A stretch of 64,000 nt of DNA from Nocardioides oleivorans (GCF_004137255.1 NZ_SDWT01000001.1:1798001-1862000), one strand, 5' to 3'. Shown: positions 1 to 9,044, counted from the first letter of the stretch. The notes: a model not told the origin generated them from the sequence alone. Numbers and translations are program-made.

Positions 1-852
1 CTCGACCCGACGGCGTACGACGTCGTGCGGCTGACCATCGCGCCCGACGGCGCCTGGCACGAGGGCGAGCGTCGCCTGACGCTGGGCGACGCCGTCGCGA
101 TCCTCCAGTCGTGCGCCGCCGTGCTCCCGGTCGTGCACGGCCCCCGCGGCGAGGACGGCTCGCTGGCCGCGCTGTGCGAGCTCGCCGGCGTGGCCTACGT
201 CGGGTCCGGCGTCGGCGCCGGCGCCCTCGCGATGGACAAGTGGGCGACCAAGCTCGTCGCCGGCGCGCTCGGCATCGCCACCGCGCCGGGTCGGCTGCTG
301 ACGGCGGCCACCGCGTCGACGTACGCCTGGACGCACCCGGTCGTGGTGAAGCCGGTCGCGGCCGGCTCGAGCCACGGCGTCTCCCTCGTCCGCGAGGAGG
401 CACAGCTCGCCGATGCCGTCGCAGCGGCCCTCGCCCTCGACGACCGGATCCTCGTCGAGGACGTCGTCGTGGGCCGCGAGGTCGACATCGCCGTGCTCGG
501 CACCGCCGACGGCGCGCGCGTGGTCTCGCCGGCGCTGGAGATCGTGGTCGACGGCTGGTTCGACTTCGAGGCGAAGTACGGCGGTGGCGCCGACTTCCGC
601 ATCCCCGCCCTGCTCGGTGACACCGAGCGCAAGGAGCTCGAGGAGGCCGCGCTCGCGATGTACGACGCCCTCGGCTGCGCCGGCGTGGCCCGCGTCGACT
701 TCTTCGTCACCGAGGACGGGCCGGTGCTCAACGAGGTCAACACCATGCCCGGCTTCACCGAGCAGTCGCAGGTGCCGAAGATGTTCGCCGCGGCGGGGAT
801 GTCGTACGCCGACCTGCTCGACCGCCTCGTCCGCGACGTGCTGCCGGCGTGA
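1..852 (+). CDS. ddl: D-alanine--D-alanine ligase, 5' partial
   Basis: The reading frame is open from the first base, so the N-terminus lies outside the window; about 283 residues remain. The fold is ATP-grasp: an MDKWATK segment, a central VVKPVAAGSSHGVSLV ATP-binding stretch, and the C-terminal metal/ATP signature VLNEVNTMPGFT. The enzyme makes the D-Ala-D-Ala dipeptide for peptidoglycan in the cytoplasm. The stop codon overlaps the GTG start of the next gene (GTGA), suggesting co-transcription with the acyltransferase. The assignment to Ddl rather than another ATP-grasp ligase rests on the EVNTMPGFT motif and the length of the C-terminal part. Confidence 0.9.
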   Translation, partial: LDPTAYDVVRLTIAPDGAWHEGERRLTLGDAVAILQSCAAVLPVVHGPRGEDGSLAALCELAGVAYVGSGVGAGALAMDKWATKLVAGALGIATAPGRLLTAATASTYAWTHPVVVKPVAAGSSHGVSLVREEAQLADAVAAALALDDRILVEDVVVGREVDIAVLGTADGARVVSPALEIVVDGWFDFEAKYGGGADFRIPALLGDTERKELEEAALAMYDALGCAGVARVDFFVTEDGPVLNEVNTMPGFTEQSQVPKMFAAAGMSYADLLDRLVRDVLPA

Positions 853-1856
853 GCGCGCGGTCCACGGGGCGCATCGACGGGATCGACCTGCTGCGCGGGG
901 TCGCCATCGGCCTGGTGATGCTCCGGCACGCGTGGCCCTCGGCGTTCCCCGGCGCGGGGGTGGTCGGCGTCGTGATGTTCTTCGCGCTGAGCGGCTACCT
1001 CATCACCGGGCTCCTCGTCGACGAGCTCGACCGCACCGGCCGGGTCGACCTCCGCCGTTTCTACCTGCGCCGCGCCCGACGACTCGTGCCCGCGCTGCTG
1101 TTCCTGGTGGTGGGCGTGGTCGTGGTGACGCTGCTGATCGACCCCCTTGGCGACCGCGGCGAGCTCGGCAAGAGCGTGCTGGTCGCGCTCACGTGGACGG
1201 CGAACCTGCCCTTCGGGCACGCGAGCGACGCGACCTTCCACCTCTGGACGCTCGCGACGGAGGAGCAGTTCTACCTGCTCTGGCCGGCGGTCCTGGTGAT
1301 CGCGTACGACCGTGGGCGCGTGCGGCTCGCACTGCTGCTCGTCGCCGCCGCCTGCGTGCTCGCGTGCGTCGCGACGCTCGTCTGGCTGCGGGAGGCACCC
1401 GACCTGGCCTACGCCCTGCCGACGTCGTGGGCGGTCTGCTTCGTCATCGGCGGTGCGACGCGGATCGTCGGCCACCGGGTCGTCGTACCGTCCTGGGCGG
1501 CGCCTGCCGCACTCGTCGGACTGGCGGTCCTCAGCGTGGTTCCATTGCGGGGTCACGCCCTCACCTACCTGGCAGGAGGCCCCGCCATCGCTGCGCTGAC
1601 CGCGGTCCTGCTGCTGTCGTGGCGGAGCTGGACCTCCGTGACGGGGCCGGCGCGGGCGCTGGTCGTCCTCGGCACGGTGTCCTACGGCGCCTACCTCTGG
1701 AACTACCCCCTCACCCTGTGGCTGCGACCCTCGCTCGAGTCGTACGCCGGCCCGGTGGCGGCGGTCCTGACCCTGGCCATGGCGGCGACCAGCTGGCGGC
1801 TCGTGGAGCAGCCGGCCCAGCGCATGCGTCGTACCCGCCACGAGGTGGCGGCATGA
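849..1856 (+). CDS. Acyltransferase 3 family membrane protein
   Basis: This 335-aa integral membrane protein has the acyltransferase-3 pattern. An N-terminal IDLLRGVAIGLVMLRH segment carries the conserved arginine/histidine, FFALSGYLITGLL follows, and the rest is a series of about ten hydrophobic helices ending in a basic tail. Members O-acylate cell-surface glycans or peptidoglycan/lipid substrates using a membrane-passing acyl donor. It lacks the extracytoplasmic SGNH domain found in longer OafA-like members, so it is the short form. The GTG start overlaps the ddl stop by 4 bp, and its own stop overlaps the kinase start (ATGA). The substrate cannot be told from sequence. Confidence 0.85.
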   Translation: MSARSTGRIDGIDLLRGVAIGLVMLRHAWPSAFPGAGVVGVVMFFALSGYLITGLLVDELDRTGRVDLRRFYLRRARRLVPALLFLVVGVVVVTLLIDPLGDRGELGKSVLVALTWTANLPFGHASDATFHLWTLATEEQFYLLWPAVLVIAYDRGRVRLALLLVAAACVLACVATLVWLREAPDLAYALPTSWAVCFVIGGATRIVGHRVVVPSWAAPAALVGLAVLSVVPLRGHALTYLAGGPAIAALTAVLLLSWRSWTSVTGPARALVVLGTVSYGAYLWNYPLTLWLRPSLESYAGPVAAVLTLAMAATSWRLVEQPAQRMRRTRHEVAA

Positions 1857-3202
1857 GCGGCGCCGCACCCGGGCCGGGGACCGACTACCGACGACCTGCC
1901 GGGGACCACCCGCAGCTCGAGCAGCTGCGCGGCTGGGGACCGGAGCTCGCGCTCGGATCGGTCGTGCTCGTCCTCGGCTTCCTCGAGGCCGTCAGCACCG
2001 TGCAGGTCTACGGCAGTCGGTTCCCGCTGGTCCTCCTCGTGCTCGCCACCGCCGTCGCGGTGGGCCTGAGCCGACGGATGCCGGGGATCGCGCTGGGACT
2101 GGTGTGGGTCATCTGCTTCCTGCAGCTCTGGACCGGGACGCCGGTGCTGCTGACCCAGCTGTCCATCGCCGCCGTCGCGTTCGGCGCCGCGCGTTGGGGG
2201 AGCACCGTCGTGGTGCTGCTGAGCGGCCTGTCGATCCCGCTGGGCGCCGCGGTCGTGGTGCTCCTCGCGGCGTCGCAGGTCTACGACGTCCTCGCCGGGT
2301 TCATCGACTACAACAGCATCATCAACGGGGCCTACCGTTTCGGGGCCACGTGGCAGATCGGCGCGGCCTTCCTGGGGATGCTGGTCCTCGGCTCGCCGTG
2401 GCTGCTCGGCCTGGCGCTGCGCTTCGGCTCGCGCGCGGAGCAGTCGCGGGTCTCGCAGGTCGCCGCCGAGGACCACGCGGCCCGGGCGGTGCAGGAGTCG
2501 GAGCAGGCACGCGAGATCGCCCGCCTGCGCGAGGAGCAGACCCGGATGGCGCGCGACGTGCACGACGTCGTCGGCCACTCGCTCGCGGTGATCCTGGCCC
2601 AGGCCGAGTCCGCGCAGTACCTCAAGGACGCCGACGCCGGTGCCCTCAACGACAAGCTCAAGGACACCCTCGCGACCATCGCGACGTCGGCGCGCACCTC
2701 GCTGCAGGACGTGCGCCAGGTGCTGACCACGACCAAGGACCAGACGGCGTCCGGTCGCAGCGGCAGCCTCGACTCGCTCATCGAGGGGGTCCGCTCCAGC
2801 GGCCACGAGGTGGTCTCGACCGTCGTCGGGCAGCCGCAGCCCCTGCCGCCCGAGCTCGAGACGGTCGCCTACCGTGTCCTGCAGGAGATGCTGACCAACG
2901 CCATCAAGCACGGTCGCCGGGACGCCCCGGTCACCGTCGAACGCCACTGGGAGGGCGAGCTGCGCATCGAGGTCCGCAACGTGGTCGGCGGCGAGCCCGT
3001 GCCCGACGCGACCCAGCCGATCCGGTCGGTGTCCTCCGACCCGACCGCAGCCGTCCCGGTCCCGACCCCCGGGCAGGGGGTCGACGGCATGCGCCGACGG
3101 CTGGAGGCGGTGGGCGGCAAGCTCGACGTACGCCGTCGCGAGGAGGCCGGCGGCACGACGTTCACCTCCACCGCGTGGGTGCCCGTCCGGGGCGGGGCGT
3201 GA
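1853..3202 (+). CDS. Sensor histidine kinase, NarL/DesK type
   Basis: A 449-aa kinase. The N-terminal part (about residues 30-190) holds several membrane helices, followed by a short coiled linker and the HisKA_3 dimerisation box MARDVHDVVGHSLAVILAQ, with the phospho-accepting His near residue 237. A C-terminal HATPase_c domain carries an N-box (MLTNAIKHG) and a G-rich lid (TPGQGVDGMRRRL). It phosphorylates the response regulator encoded by the overlapping next gene (GTGA). The start chosen is ATG at 1853, which overlaps the preceding stop. The signal is unknown; the poorly conserved membrane sensor suggests an envelope stimulus. Confidence 0.9.
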   Translation: MSGAAPGPGTDYRRPAGDHPQLEQLRGWGPELALGSVVLVLGFLEAVSTVQVYGSRFPLVLLVLATAVAVGLSRRMPGIALGLVWVICFLQLWTGTPVLLTQLSIAAVAFGAARWGSTVVVLLSGLSIPLGAAVVVLLAASQVYDVLAGFIDYNSIINGAYRFGATWQIGAAFLGMLVLGSPWLLGLALRFGSRAEQSRVSQVAAEDHAARAVQESEQAREIARLREEQTRMARDVHDVVGHSLAVILAQAESAQYLKDADAGALNDKLKDTLATIATSARTSLQDVRQVLTTTKDQTASGRSGSLDSLIEGVRSSGHEVVSTVVGQPQPLPPELETVAYRVLQEMLTNAIKHGRRDAPVTVERHWEGELRIEVRNVVGGEPVPDATQPIRSVSSDPTAAVPVPTPGQGVDGMRRRLEAVGGKLDVRRREEAGGTTFTSTAWVPVRGGA

Positions 3203-3858
3203 TCCGGGTCGTGCTGGTCGACGACCAGGAGCTGTTCCGCGAGGGCGTGCGGGTGATCGTCGACGCCCAGGACGGGATGGAGGTCGTCGGCGTCGCGGGC
3301 GACGGCTTCGAGGCCGTGCAGGTGTGCGACGAGCTCCAGCCCGACGTGGTCCTGATGGACATCCGGATGCCGGAGATGGACGGTGTCGAGGCGACCCGCC
3401 AGCTCTTCGCGCCCGACCGGGTCTCCCGCCGCGAGAACCCGCTCCGGGTGGTCGTGCTGACCACCTTCAACCTCGACGACCGCGCGGCCACGGCGATCCG
3501 CTACGGCGCCAGCGGGTTCCTGCTGAAGGACACCACGCCGGTGATGCTGCGCGACGCGATCCGCACGGTGCACGCCGGCAACGCGGTGCTCGCCCCCGCC
3601 GACCTGTCCCTGCTGCTGCAGGGCCAGTTCGTCGCGCGCGCCCCCGCCCCGGCGGCGTACCTCTCCCTGACCGACAAAGAGCGGGAGGTGTTCACCGCCG
3701 TCGCGCGCGGGCTCTCCAACACCGAGATCGCCGGCCTGATCTTCGCTTCCGAGTCGACGGTCAAGACCCACGTCGGCTCGGTGCTGCGCAAGCTCTCGCT
3801 CCGCGACCGCGTGCAGATCGTGGTCTTCGCGCACGAGCACGGGCTCGTCGGGGACTGA
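3199..3858 (+). CDS. LuxR/NarL-family response regulator
   Basis: A 219-aa regulator. The receiver domain starts IRVVLVDDQELFREG with acidic residues D8/D9 and phospho-acceptor D54 in VVLMDIRMPEMDG, and has the conserved Lys in FLLKDTTP. The C-terminal LuxR HTH is about residues 155-215 (LTDKEREVFTAVARGLSNTEIA, then STVKTHVGSVLRKLSLRDR). The GTG start overlaps the kinase stop by 4 bp, so the pair is a cognate two-component system. About 20 residues are inserted between the receiver's ATRQLF and VVVLTTF segments, which is common in this actinobacterial subgroup. Confidence 0.93.
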   Translation: MIRVVLVDDQELFREGVRVIVDAQDGMEVVGVAGDGFEAVQVCDELQPDVVLMDIRMPEMDGVEATRQLFAPDRVSRRENPLRVVVLTTFNLDDRAATAIRYGASGFLLKDTTPVMLRDAIRTVHAGNAVLAPADLSLLLQGQFVARAPAPAAYLSLTDKEREVFTAVARGLSNTEIAGLIFASESTVKTHVGSVLRKLSLRDRVQIVVFAHEHGLVGD

Positions 3859-3922
3859 CCTCGGGGTCGAGCCGGGGTCGATCCGGATGGTGCGGCGCCC
3901 AGCGGTGACGCAGGCTGGGGGC

Positions 3923-4174
3923 ATGGACAAGATTCGTGCTTCCCTCGCCCGTCAGGGCCTCGTCCGCTCGGCCGACCGGGGCATCCTCGGTGGCGTGTGC
4001 GCGGGCGTCGGCCGCCGCCTCGGCCTGGGCCCGTGGGTGACCCGGCTGCTCTTCCTGATCAGCCTCGTCGTCATCCCGGGCAGCCAGTTCCTGGTCTACC
4101 CGATCCTCTGGTTCGTGATGCCGAGCCAGAACAGCCTCGTCGCCGCCACCAGCTCGCCGCACCTCGCGCGCTGA
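3923..4174 (+). CDS. PspC-domain small membrane protein
   Basis: An 83-aa protein consisting almost only of a PspC domain: the RSADRGILGGVCAGVGRRLGL motif followed by a hydrophobic segment (VTRLLFLISLVVIPGSQFLVYPILWFV). PspC proteins are inner-membrane envelope-stress sensors or partners, and stand-alone copies are frequent in actinobacteria. ATG at 3923 is chosen over the in-frame upstream start at 3887 because the domain begins right after it and the upstream residues are not conserved-looking. It lies 64 bp after the response regulator and may be one of its targets (inference). Confidence 0.8.
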   Translation: MDKIRASLARQGLVRSADRGILGGVCAGVGRRLGLGPWVTRLLFLISLVVIPGSQFLVYPILWFVMPSQNSLVAATSSPHLAR

Positions 4175-4190
4175 CCTCCAGGCCTGCTGC

Positions 4191-4865
4191 ATGGCACACG
4201 ACTGGCTCGCGCTCCTGCGGCAGGCCACCGACCGCTTCGCCGCGGTGGTCGACGGCGCCGACCCGGCCACCCGCATCACCTGGTGCCCCGACTGGACGCT
4301 CCACGACCTCGTCGACCACCTGGGCGGCGTCCACCAGTGGGCCGCCCACGCCGTCGTCGACGGCAACCCCGAGTTCGAGGCCGAGCCGGTGCCGTCCGGC
4401 ACGGACCTCGCAGCCTGGTACCGACGCCACGCGTCCGACCTGGTCGAGGTGCTGGCCTCGACGCCTCCCGGGACGCCCGCGTGGACCCTCGACAAGAACG
4501 ACCGGACCGCAGGCTTCTGGCGACGCCGCCAGGTGCACGAGACCGTGATGCACACGTGGGACGCCGAGGAGGCGCTCGGCGCTGCGGCGCCGCTCGACCC
4601 CGACGTCGCCTGGGACGGGGTGCTCGAGGTCGTCGAGGTGATGTACCCCCGGCAGGTGCGGCTCGGTCGCATCGCCCCGCTGGCCGATCAGCTCCTGCTC
4701 GTCGCGACGGACGTCGACGCCGACGTGCGGCTCGGCACCGGGCGCGGCGCCTTCGTCGTACGCGACCGGGCCGAGGTGCTGCTGCGGCTGCTGTGGCACC
4801 GGGCCCCCGTCGACGGCCTCGACCCCCGCACGGCCGAGCTGCTCGCCGGTCCCGTCACTCCCTGA
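4191..4865 (+). CDS. Maleylpyruvate isomerase-family (DinB-like) protein
   Basis: A 224-aa protein of the mycothiol-dependent maleylpyruvate isomerase/DinB_2 superfamily. The N-terminal four-helix bundle contains the signature WCPDWTLHDLVDHLGGVHQWAAHAV with the metal-binding His, and the second metal ligand region is RRRQVHETVMHTWDAE. These enzymes use mycothiol, the actinobacterial thiol, for isomerisation or conjugation; the substrate here is unknown. A second, divergent member follows 26 bp downstream, so the pair may be paralogues in one transcript. Confidence 0.8.
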   Translation: MAHDWLALLRQATDRFAAVVDGADPATRITWCPDWTLHDLVDHLGGVHQWAAHAVVDGNPEFEAEPVPSGTDLAAWYRRHASDLVEVLASTPPGTPAWTLDKNDRTAGFWRRRQVHETVMHTWDAEEALGAAAPLDPDVAWDGVLEVVEVMYPRQVRLGRIAPLADQLLLVATDVDADVRLGTGRGAFVVRDRAEVLLRLLWHRAPVDGLDPRTAELLAGPVTP

Positions 4866-4897
4866 GGGCTGTCGCCGCTGCCTGACAGGGTGTGGCC

Positions 4898-5533
4898 ATG
4901 ACCGATGTGTGGGAGCTGGTGCGCGCCGAGCGCGAGGCGCTGATCGACGACCTGGCCGGGCTGGCCGACGAGCAGTGGGACGTGCCGTCGTGGTGCGGGG
5001 GCTGGACGGTCCACGACGTGGCCGCCCACCTCGTCGACAACGCCCGCACGACCCGGCTCGGGATCGTGCTCGCCATGGCGCGGGCGCGCTTCGACTTCGA
5101 CCGGCAGAACGACGACGGCGTCGCGCGCTGGCAGGGCTCGACGCCTGCCGAGACCCATGCGCGGCTGCGCGAGGTCGCGGGACGTACGACGACCCCGCCG
5201 GCGCCGCTCGACAGCCGCCTGGTCGAGGAGGTCGTGCACGGCGAGGACGTCCGTCGGCCGCTCGGCATCCGCCGCGCCTACCCCGAGGAGACTGTCTCGC
5301 GTGCGCTGGCACACCAGCTCAGGACGTCGGTCGGGCTGGGTGGCGGCAAGCAGCGCGCGGCCGGGCTGCGCCTCGTCGCGACCGACGCCGACCTGTCGTA
5401 CGGCGACGGGGCCGAGGTCAGCGGTCCGCTCGTCTCGCTCCTGATGGTCGTCTCCGGTCGCGCGCAGGCGCTCGGGGACCTGTCCGGCCCGGGGACGGGC
5501 CGGCTGGAGCAGGGGTTGTCAGGGTCTTCCTGA
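4898..5533 (+). CDS. Maleylpyruvate isomerase-family (DinB-like) protein
   Basis: About 211 aa, from ATG at 4898 (an in-frame GTG at 4892 is an equal alternative). The N-terminus has the same WCGGWTVHDVAAHLVDN signature as the preceding gene; the second-ligand region is RLVEEVVHGEDVRRPLG, with the conserved VHGED of the TIGR03083-type proteins. The role is mycothiol-linked and unspecific, as for its neighbour. The stop codon lies inside the left arm of an inverted repeat that probably ends transcription. Confidence 0.8.
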   Translation: MTDVWELVRAEREALIDDLAGLADEQWDVPSWCGGWTVHDVAAHLVDNARTTRLGIVLAMARARFDFDRQNDDGVARWQGSTPAETHARLREVAGRTTTPPAPLDSRLVEEVVHGEDVRRPLGIRRAYPEETVSRALAHQLRTSVGLGGGKQRAAGLRLVATDADLSYGDGAEVSGPLVSLLMVVSGRAQALGDLSGPGTGRLEQGLSGSS

Positions 5534-5592
5534 ACATGTCAGGCGTTGCACAGGCCGACATGTTCAGTGATCCCCGGTCAGCCGGGGATCAC
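5531..5592. terminator. Double hairpin between convergent genes
   Basis: Two perfect inverted repeats lie back to back. TGAACATGTC (5531-5540) pairs with GACATGTTCA (5557-5566), and GTGATCCCCGG (5567-5577) pairs with CCGGGGATCAC (5582-5592). The first overlaps the stop codon of the plus-strand gene; the second overlaps the last codons of the minus-strand MFS gene. There is no T-run. They are best read as a bidirectional terminator. Confidence 0.6.
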
Positions 5593-7047
5593 TCCAGGGG
5601 CGGCGGGCGCATCGCTGAAGGCGTGCTTCGGCGCGGCCAGGAGGGCCAGGGCGGCGAGGAAGGACGCGCCGGCGCAGACGGCCCAGACGGTGAGGTAGCC
5701 GCTGAGCGGCGCGACCTTCTCGGCGGTCGCGTCGAGCGAGCCGGTGGCGGTGAGCGCGATGGCGAAGATCGCCGAGGCGATCGCACCACCGACGGTCTTG
5801 GTGCCGTTGGTCATGCCGGTCGCGATGCCGGTGCGCTCGGGCGGTGCGGCCGCGGCGGCGGCAGCCGGGAGGGCGGCGACGAGCGCGCCCGAGCCGAGGC
5901 CGGCGATGCCCATGTTGATGAGCGCCTGCCAGGTGTGGTCGTGGAAGGGCAGCCACAGCAGGTAGCCGACGCCGACGAGGCAGCAGGCGACGACGAGGGC
6001 ACGACGTACGCCACCCAGCAGCCGCGTCGTGAGCGGGAGGGTGAACGCGCCGATCGCCAGCGTGACGACGTACAACCCGATGAGCGTCGAGATGAAGGCC
6101 GAGTCGGCGCCGAGGCCGTAGCCGCGCACGGCCGGGTCGGCCTGGGCGTAGGTGGACAGCGGGATCTGGCCGCCGAGGACCGGGACGCCGAAGAGGAAGG
6201 CCGTCAGCTGCACCGGCCACTGGGCCGAGCTGGAGAACAGCCTCACGTCGACGATGGGCTCGGGGTGGCGGGCCTCGAAGCGCCAGAAGGCCGCGAAGAC
6301 GGCGAACGAGACCAGGATCGTCAGCCAGCCGAGCAGGTTGCCGCCACCGTCGAGGCGGAGCCACACCAGTCCGCCCATCAGCACGCCGAGCGCGACGGTG
6401 ACCAGGCCGAGGCCGGCCCAGTCGATGCCGCCGCCGGTGTCGTCGCCCGGCGCCTGCTCGATGCCGACGAGGATCACGAAGAAGACGGCGGTGACGACGA
6501 CGGCGGGCATCGCGAGCAGGACGTTCATGTCGAGGGAGTCGACCAGCAGCCCGCTGGTGAGCGCGCCGACGATCACCGCCAGCTCCAGCGAGCCGACGAG
6601 GATCGCGGCCCCTCTCCGGGTCAGCAGCTCCTGGCGTCCGGACGAGCGTGTGCGGCGGTGGATGATCGCGATCTCCAGCGGCAGCCAGACGACGTACGCG
6701 CCCTGGATCGCCCAGCCGAGCAGGAAGCTGGTGAAGCCGGGCGCGAACGCCAGCCACCACGAGCCGACGGCCGTGACCGCGGTCGAGATCAGCAGCACCT
6801 TCTTGTGGCCGACCAGGTCGCCGAGCCGCGCCAGCAGCGGGATGCAGAGCGCGCTGACGATCAGCTGCGCGGCCTCGAACCAGTTGATGTCGCCCTCGTG
6901 GATCGACAGGTGCTCGGCGATCTGCGGGTAGATCGGCGTGTAGTAGCCCTGCAGGATGCCGCTGGCGAACTCCACCAGCACCAGGAAGCCGACGATCGCG
7001 GCCAGGCCCTTGACGGCCGTCGTCGCAGCGGGCTTCGTCGTGCTCAT
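5578..7047 (-). CDS. MFS multidrug-type transporter (14-TM, DHA2-like)
   Basis: A 489-aa polytopic membrane protein. Motif A is present (LARLGDLVGHKKVLLIS) after TM2, and the hydrophobic profile fits 14 helices, as in DHA2 drug:proton antiporters. It is the last gene of a minus-strand operon (nitroreductase, M20 peptidase, MFS); its ATG overlaps the M20 stop by 4 bp. The context suggests export of a compound handled by the two enzymes, but the substrate cannot be read from sequence. Confidence 0.85.
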   Translation of the reverse strand: MSTTKPAATTAVKGLAAIVGFLVLVEFASGILQGYYTPIYPQIAEHLSIHEGDINWFEAAQLIVSALCIPLLARLGDLVGHKKVLLISTAVTAVGSWWLAFAPGFTSFLLGWAIQGAYVVWLPLEIAIIHRRTRSSGRQELLTRRGAAILVGSLELAVIVGALTSGLLVDSLDMNVLLAMPAVVVTAVFFVILVGIEQAPGDDTGGGIDWAGLGLVTVALGVLMGGLVWLRLDGGGNLLGWLTILVSFAVFAAFWRFEARHPEPIVDVRLFSSSAQWPVQLTAFLFGVPVLGGQIPLSTYAQADPAVRGYGLGADSAFISTLIGLYVVTLAIGAFTLPLTTRLLGGVRRALVVACCLVGVGYLLWLPFHDHTWQALINMGIAGLGSGALVAALPAAAAAAAPPERTGIATGMTNGTKTVGGAIASAIFAIALTATGSLDATAEKVAPLSGYLTVWAVCAGASFLAALALLAAPKHAFSDAPAAPGVIPG

Positions 7048-8402
7048 GCGGGGAGCCTCTCGATCAGCAGCTGGTACCAGCGCGCTCCGTCGACGAGGTC
7101 GGCGACGCCGATGTGCTCGTCGTAGGAGTGGATCGCCTGGCGCTGGGCCTTGGTCATCCGGAAGGGGGCGAAGCGGTAGACGTGCTCGCTGATCGCGGTG
7201 AAGTGCCGGGAGTCGGTCGCCGCCATCATCACGTAGGGCGTCGGCACGGCTTCGGGGAACACCGCGGTGATGCAGCTCTCGACCAGCTCGAAGGCCTCGT
7301 CCATCGGCGAGATCGGCGACGGCTCACCGGCCTCGACGACGTCGATGCGGATCGAGTCGTCGGCCACGGCCCTGCGGACGTGCTCGACCACGCCGGCGAC
7401 CGTGTCGCCCACCATCACCCGGATGTTGAGCCCGGCCTTGGCGGTCGAGGCGATCACGTTGAGGGCGGGCGATCCGCTCAGCGTGGTGGTGGCGACCGTC
7501 GTCCGTGTCATCGCGGCGGCCTCGGGTCCGGCGGCCAGCAGCGCCCGGGTGACCACCGGCGCCAGCCTGTCGGCGTTGCCGAGGAGCGGCTTGAGGACCG
7601 GGCGCAGCGGGAGCGGGACGTGGGGTGCGAGCCGGCGCATCAGCTCCAGCGTCGGCGCGGGTGCCGACGCCGGGAAGGGCGCCTTCTCGACGTTGAGGAT
7701 GGCGCGGGCGAGGCGTGCGGTGGGGCCGTTCCTGGCCGGGGTGGAGGCGTGCCCGCCGCGGCCCTCGGCGACCAGCTCGAGCGAGGTGGTGCCCTTCTCG
7801 GTCACGCCGATCACCCCGAGCGGCGCCTTCACGCCCGGGAACGCCCCGCCCGCGATCGCGCCGCCCTCGTCGAGGACCAGCCACGGGGTGACGCCGCGCT
7901 CGCGGAGCACGGCGACGGCCTCGGTCGCGGCCGTCCCGCTGACCTCCTCGTCGCAGCCGAACGACAGCCAGACGTCCTGCGCTGGCACGTGCCCGGACTC
8001 GAGCAGTGACTCGACGGCCTCGCAGATCCCGGCCACGCAGCCCTTGTCGTCGAGCGTCCCGCGGCCCCAGATTGCCGGCCCGCTGTCGGAGTCGTGGATC
8101 TCGCCGCCGAAGGGCTCGTGCTGCCAGGGAGCCTCGCCGTCGACGGGTACGACGTCGAGGTGGGCCATCAGCACGACCGGCCGCTCGGTGCTCGCGCCGG
8201 CCCAGCGGAAGAGGAGGCCGTGGGTGCCGACCCGCGTCAGCTCGAGCCGCGCGTGGAGCAGCGGGAACTGCGTCGCGAGCTCGGCCAGCAGGCGGTCGAA
8301 GGCGTCGGTGTCGATCCGCGACGGGTCGCGGTCGGAGACCGTCGGGATGCGGACGAGCGCCTGCAGGGCGGACACCACGCGGGGGGTCGGGCCGTCGGTC
8401 AT
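7044..8402 (-). CDS. M20 family metallopeptidase
   Basis: A 452-aa zinc peptidase of the M20 (ArgE/DapE/CPG2, PM20D1-like) family. Visible ligands and catalytic motifs are AHLDVVPVD (HxD), WGRGTLDDKG, the general-base pair in FGCDEEVSGT, and the dimerisation-domain GGHAS. The C-terminal SRHF and HSYDEHI motifs are also present. Members hydrolyse N-acyl amino acids or dipeptides. ATG at 8402 is chosen; it overlaps the upstream nitroreductase stop (ATGA), and the ORF extension further upstream has no family similarity. Confidence 0.88.
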   Translation of the reverse strand: MTDGPTPRVVSALQALVRIPTVSDRDPSRIDTDAFDRLLAELATQFPLLHARLELTRVGTHGLLFRWAGASTERPVVLMAHLDVVPVDGEAPWQHEPFGGEIHDSDSGPAIWGRGTLDDKGCVAGICEAVESLLESGHVPAQDVWLSFGCDEEVSGTAATEAVAVLRERGVTPWLVLDEGGAIAGGAFPGVKAPLGVIGVTEKGTTSLELVAEGRGGHASTPARNGPTARLARAILNVEKAPFPASAPAPTLELMRRLAPHVPLPLRPVLKPLLGNADRLAPVVTRALLAAGPEAAAMTRTTVATTTLSGSPALNVIASTAKAGLNIRVMVGDTVAGVVEHVRRAVADDSIRIDVVEAGEPSPISPMDEAFELVESCITAVFPEAVPTPYVMMAATDSRHFTAISEHVYRFAPFRMTKAQRQAIHSYDEHIGVADLVDGARWYQLLIERLPA

Positions 8403-9013
8403 GGGCTGACCGTAGTGCCCCAGCGACCCCGGTGGACCAGATTCTCGCGCCGCTCGCGCCGGGCCGGTGATCCCTTCGCCCCGCTGTCCGCGACCCGGTG
8501 CCCGACGGTGATCGCGCCGACCGGCCTGTGGTCGGCCGGGACGTCGAACGCCTCGCGGAACGACTCGGTGTGCTGGCCGGGGATGCCGAAGAAGCAGGCG
8601 CCGAGCCCCTCGTCGACCGCCGTCTGGAGGATGAGCAGCGCGGCCATGCCGGTGTCGACGTACCAGTAGGGGACCGGCCACCGGTCGTCCCTCCGGTCGG
8701 TCCAGCCCTTGTCCTCCTCGGCGTACCTCTCCAGGTAGGCGTCCTTGCTCGCCAGCGGCACGATCACGACCGGCGCGGTGCGCATCCCGTCGAGCCAGGT
8801 GTTGTGGGTGTCGGGGTCGGCGCCGGTCGACACCCAGAACCGCGCGACGTCCTCGGGGGTGTCGAGCACCAGGAACGCCCACCCCTGGGTGAAGCCCGCG
8901 TTGGGCGCCCGCTGCGCGTGCTCGAGCATCCGGTCGACGACGGCCGGGTCGACCGGCTGCTCGGCGTAGCGGCGGACCATCCGGCGACGGCGTACGACCT
9001 CACGGAACTCCAT
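8399..9013 (-). CDS. Nitroreductase family protein
   Basis: A 204-aa FMN/NAD(P)H-dependent oxidoreductase. The N-terminus MEFREVVRRRRMVRRYAEQPV carries the RRS/T-like FMN phosphate-binding arginines, the middle has APNAGFTQGW, and the C-terminal part has the typical GLGACFFGIPG loop. It is related to the BluB/Fbp-like nitroreductases but lacks the BluB signature. First gene of the overlapping nitroreductase, M20 and MFS operon. ATG at 9013 fits the family N-terminus. The natural substrate is unknown. Confidence 0.85.
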   Translation of the reverse strand: MEFREVVRRRRMVRRYAEQPVDPAVVDRMLEHAQRAPNAGFTQGWAFLVLDTPEDVARFWVSTGADPDTHNTWLDGMRTAPVVIVPLASKDAYLERYAEEDKGWTDRRDDRWPVPYWYVDTGMAALLILQTAVDEGLGACFFGIPGQHTESFREAFDVPADHRPVGAITVGHRVADSGAKGSPARRERRENLVHRGRWGTTVSP

Positions 9014-9015
9014 GT

Positions 9016-9044
9016 CCCCTTTATAGGGGTCTCGGATCCGAGAC
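9016..9044. promoter_or_regulatory. Palindromes in divergent promoter region
   Basis: Directly upstream of the nitroreductase start, CCCCT and AGGGG arms (9016-9029) run into a perfect 16-bp palindrome GTCTCGGATCCGAGAC (9029-9044). They lie between the divergent nitroreductase and hut-region genes, so they are candidates for an operator shared by both. No regulator gene adjoins, so the binding protein is unknown. Confidence 0.4.
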
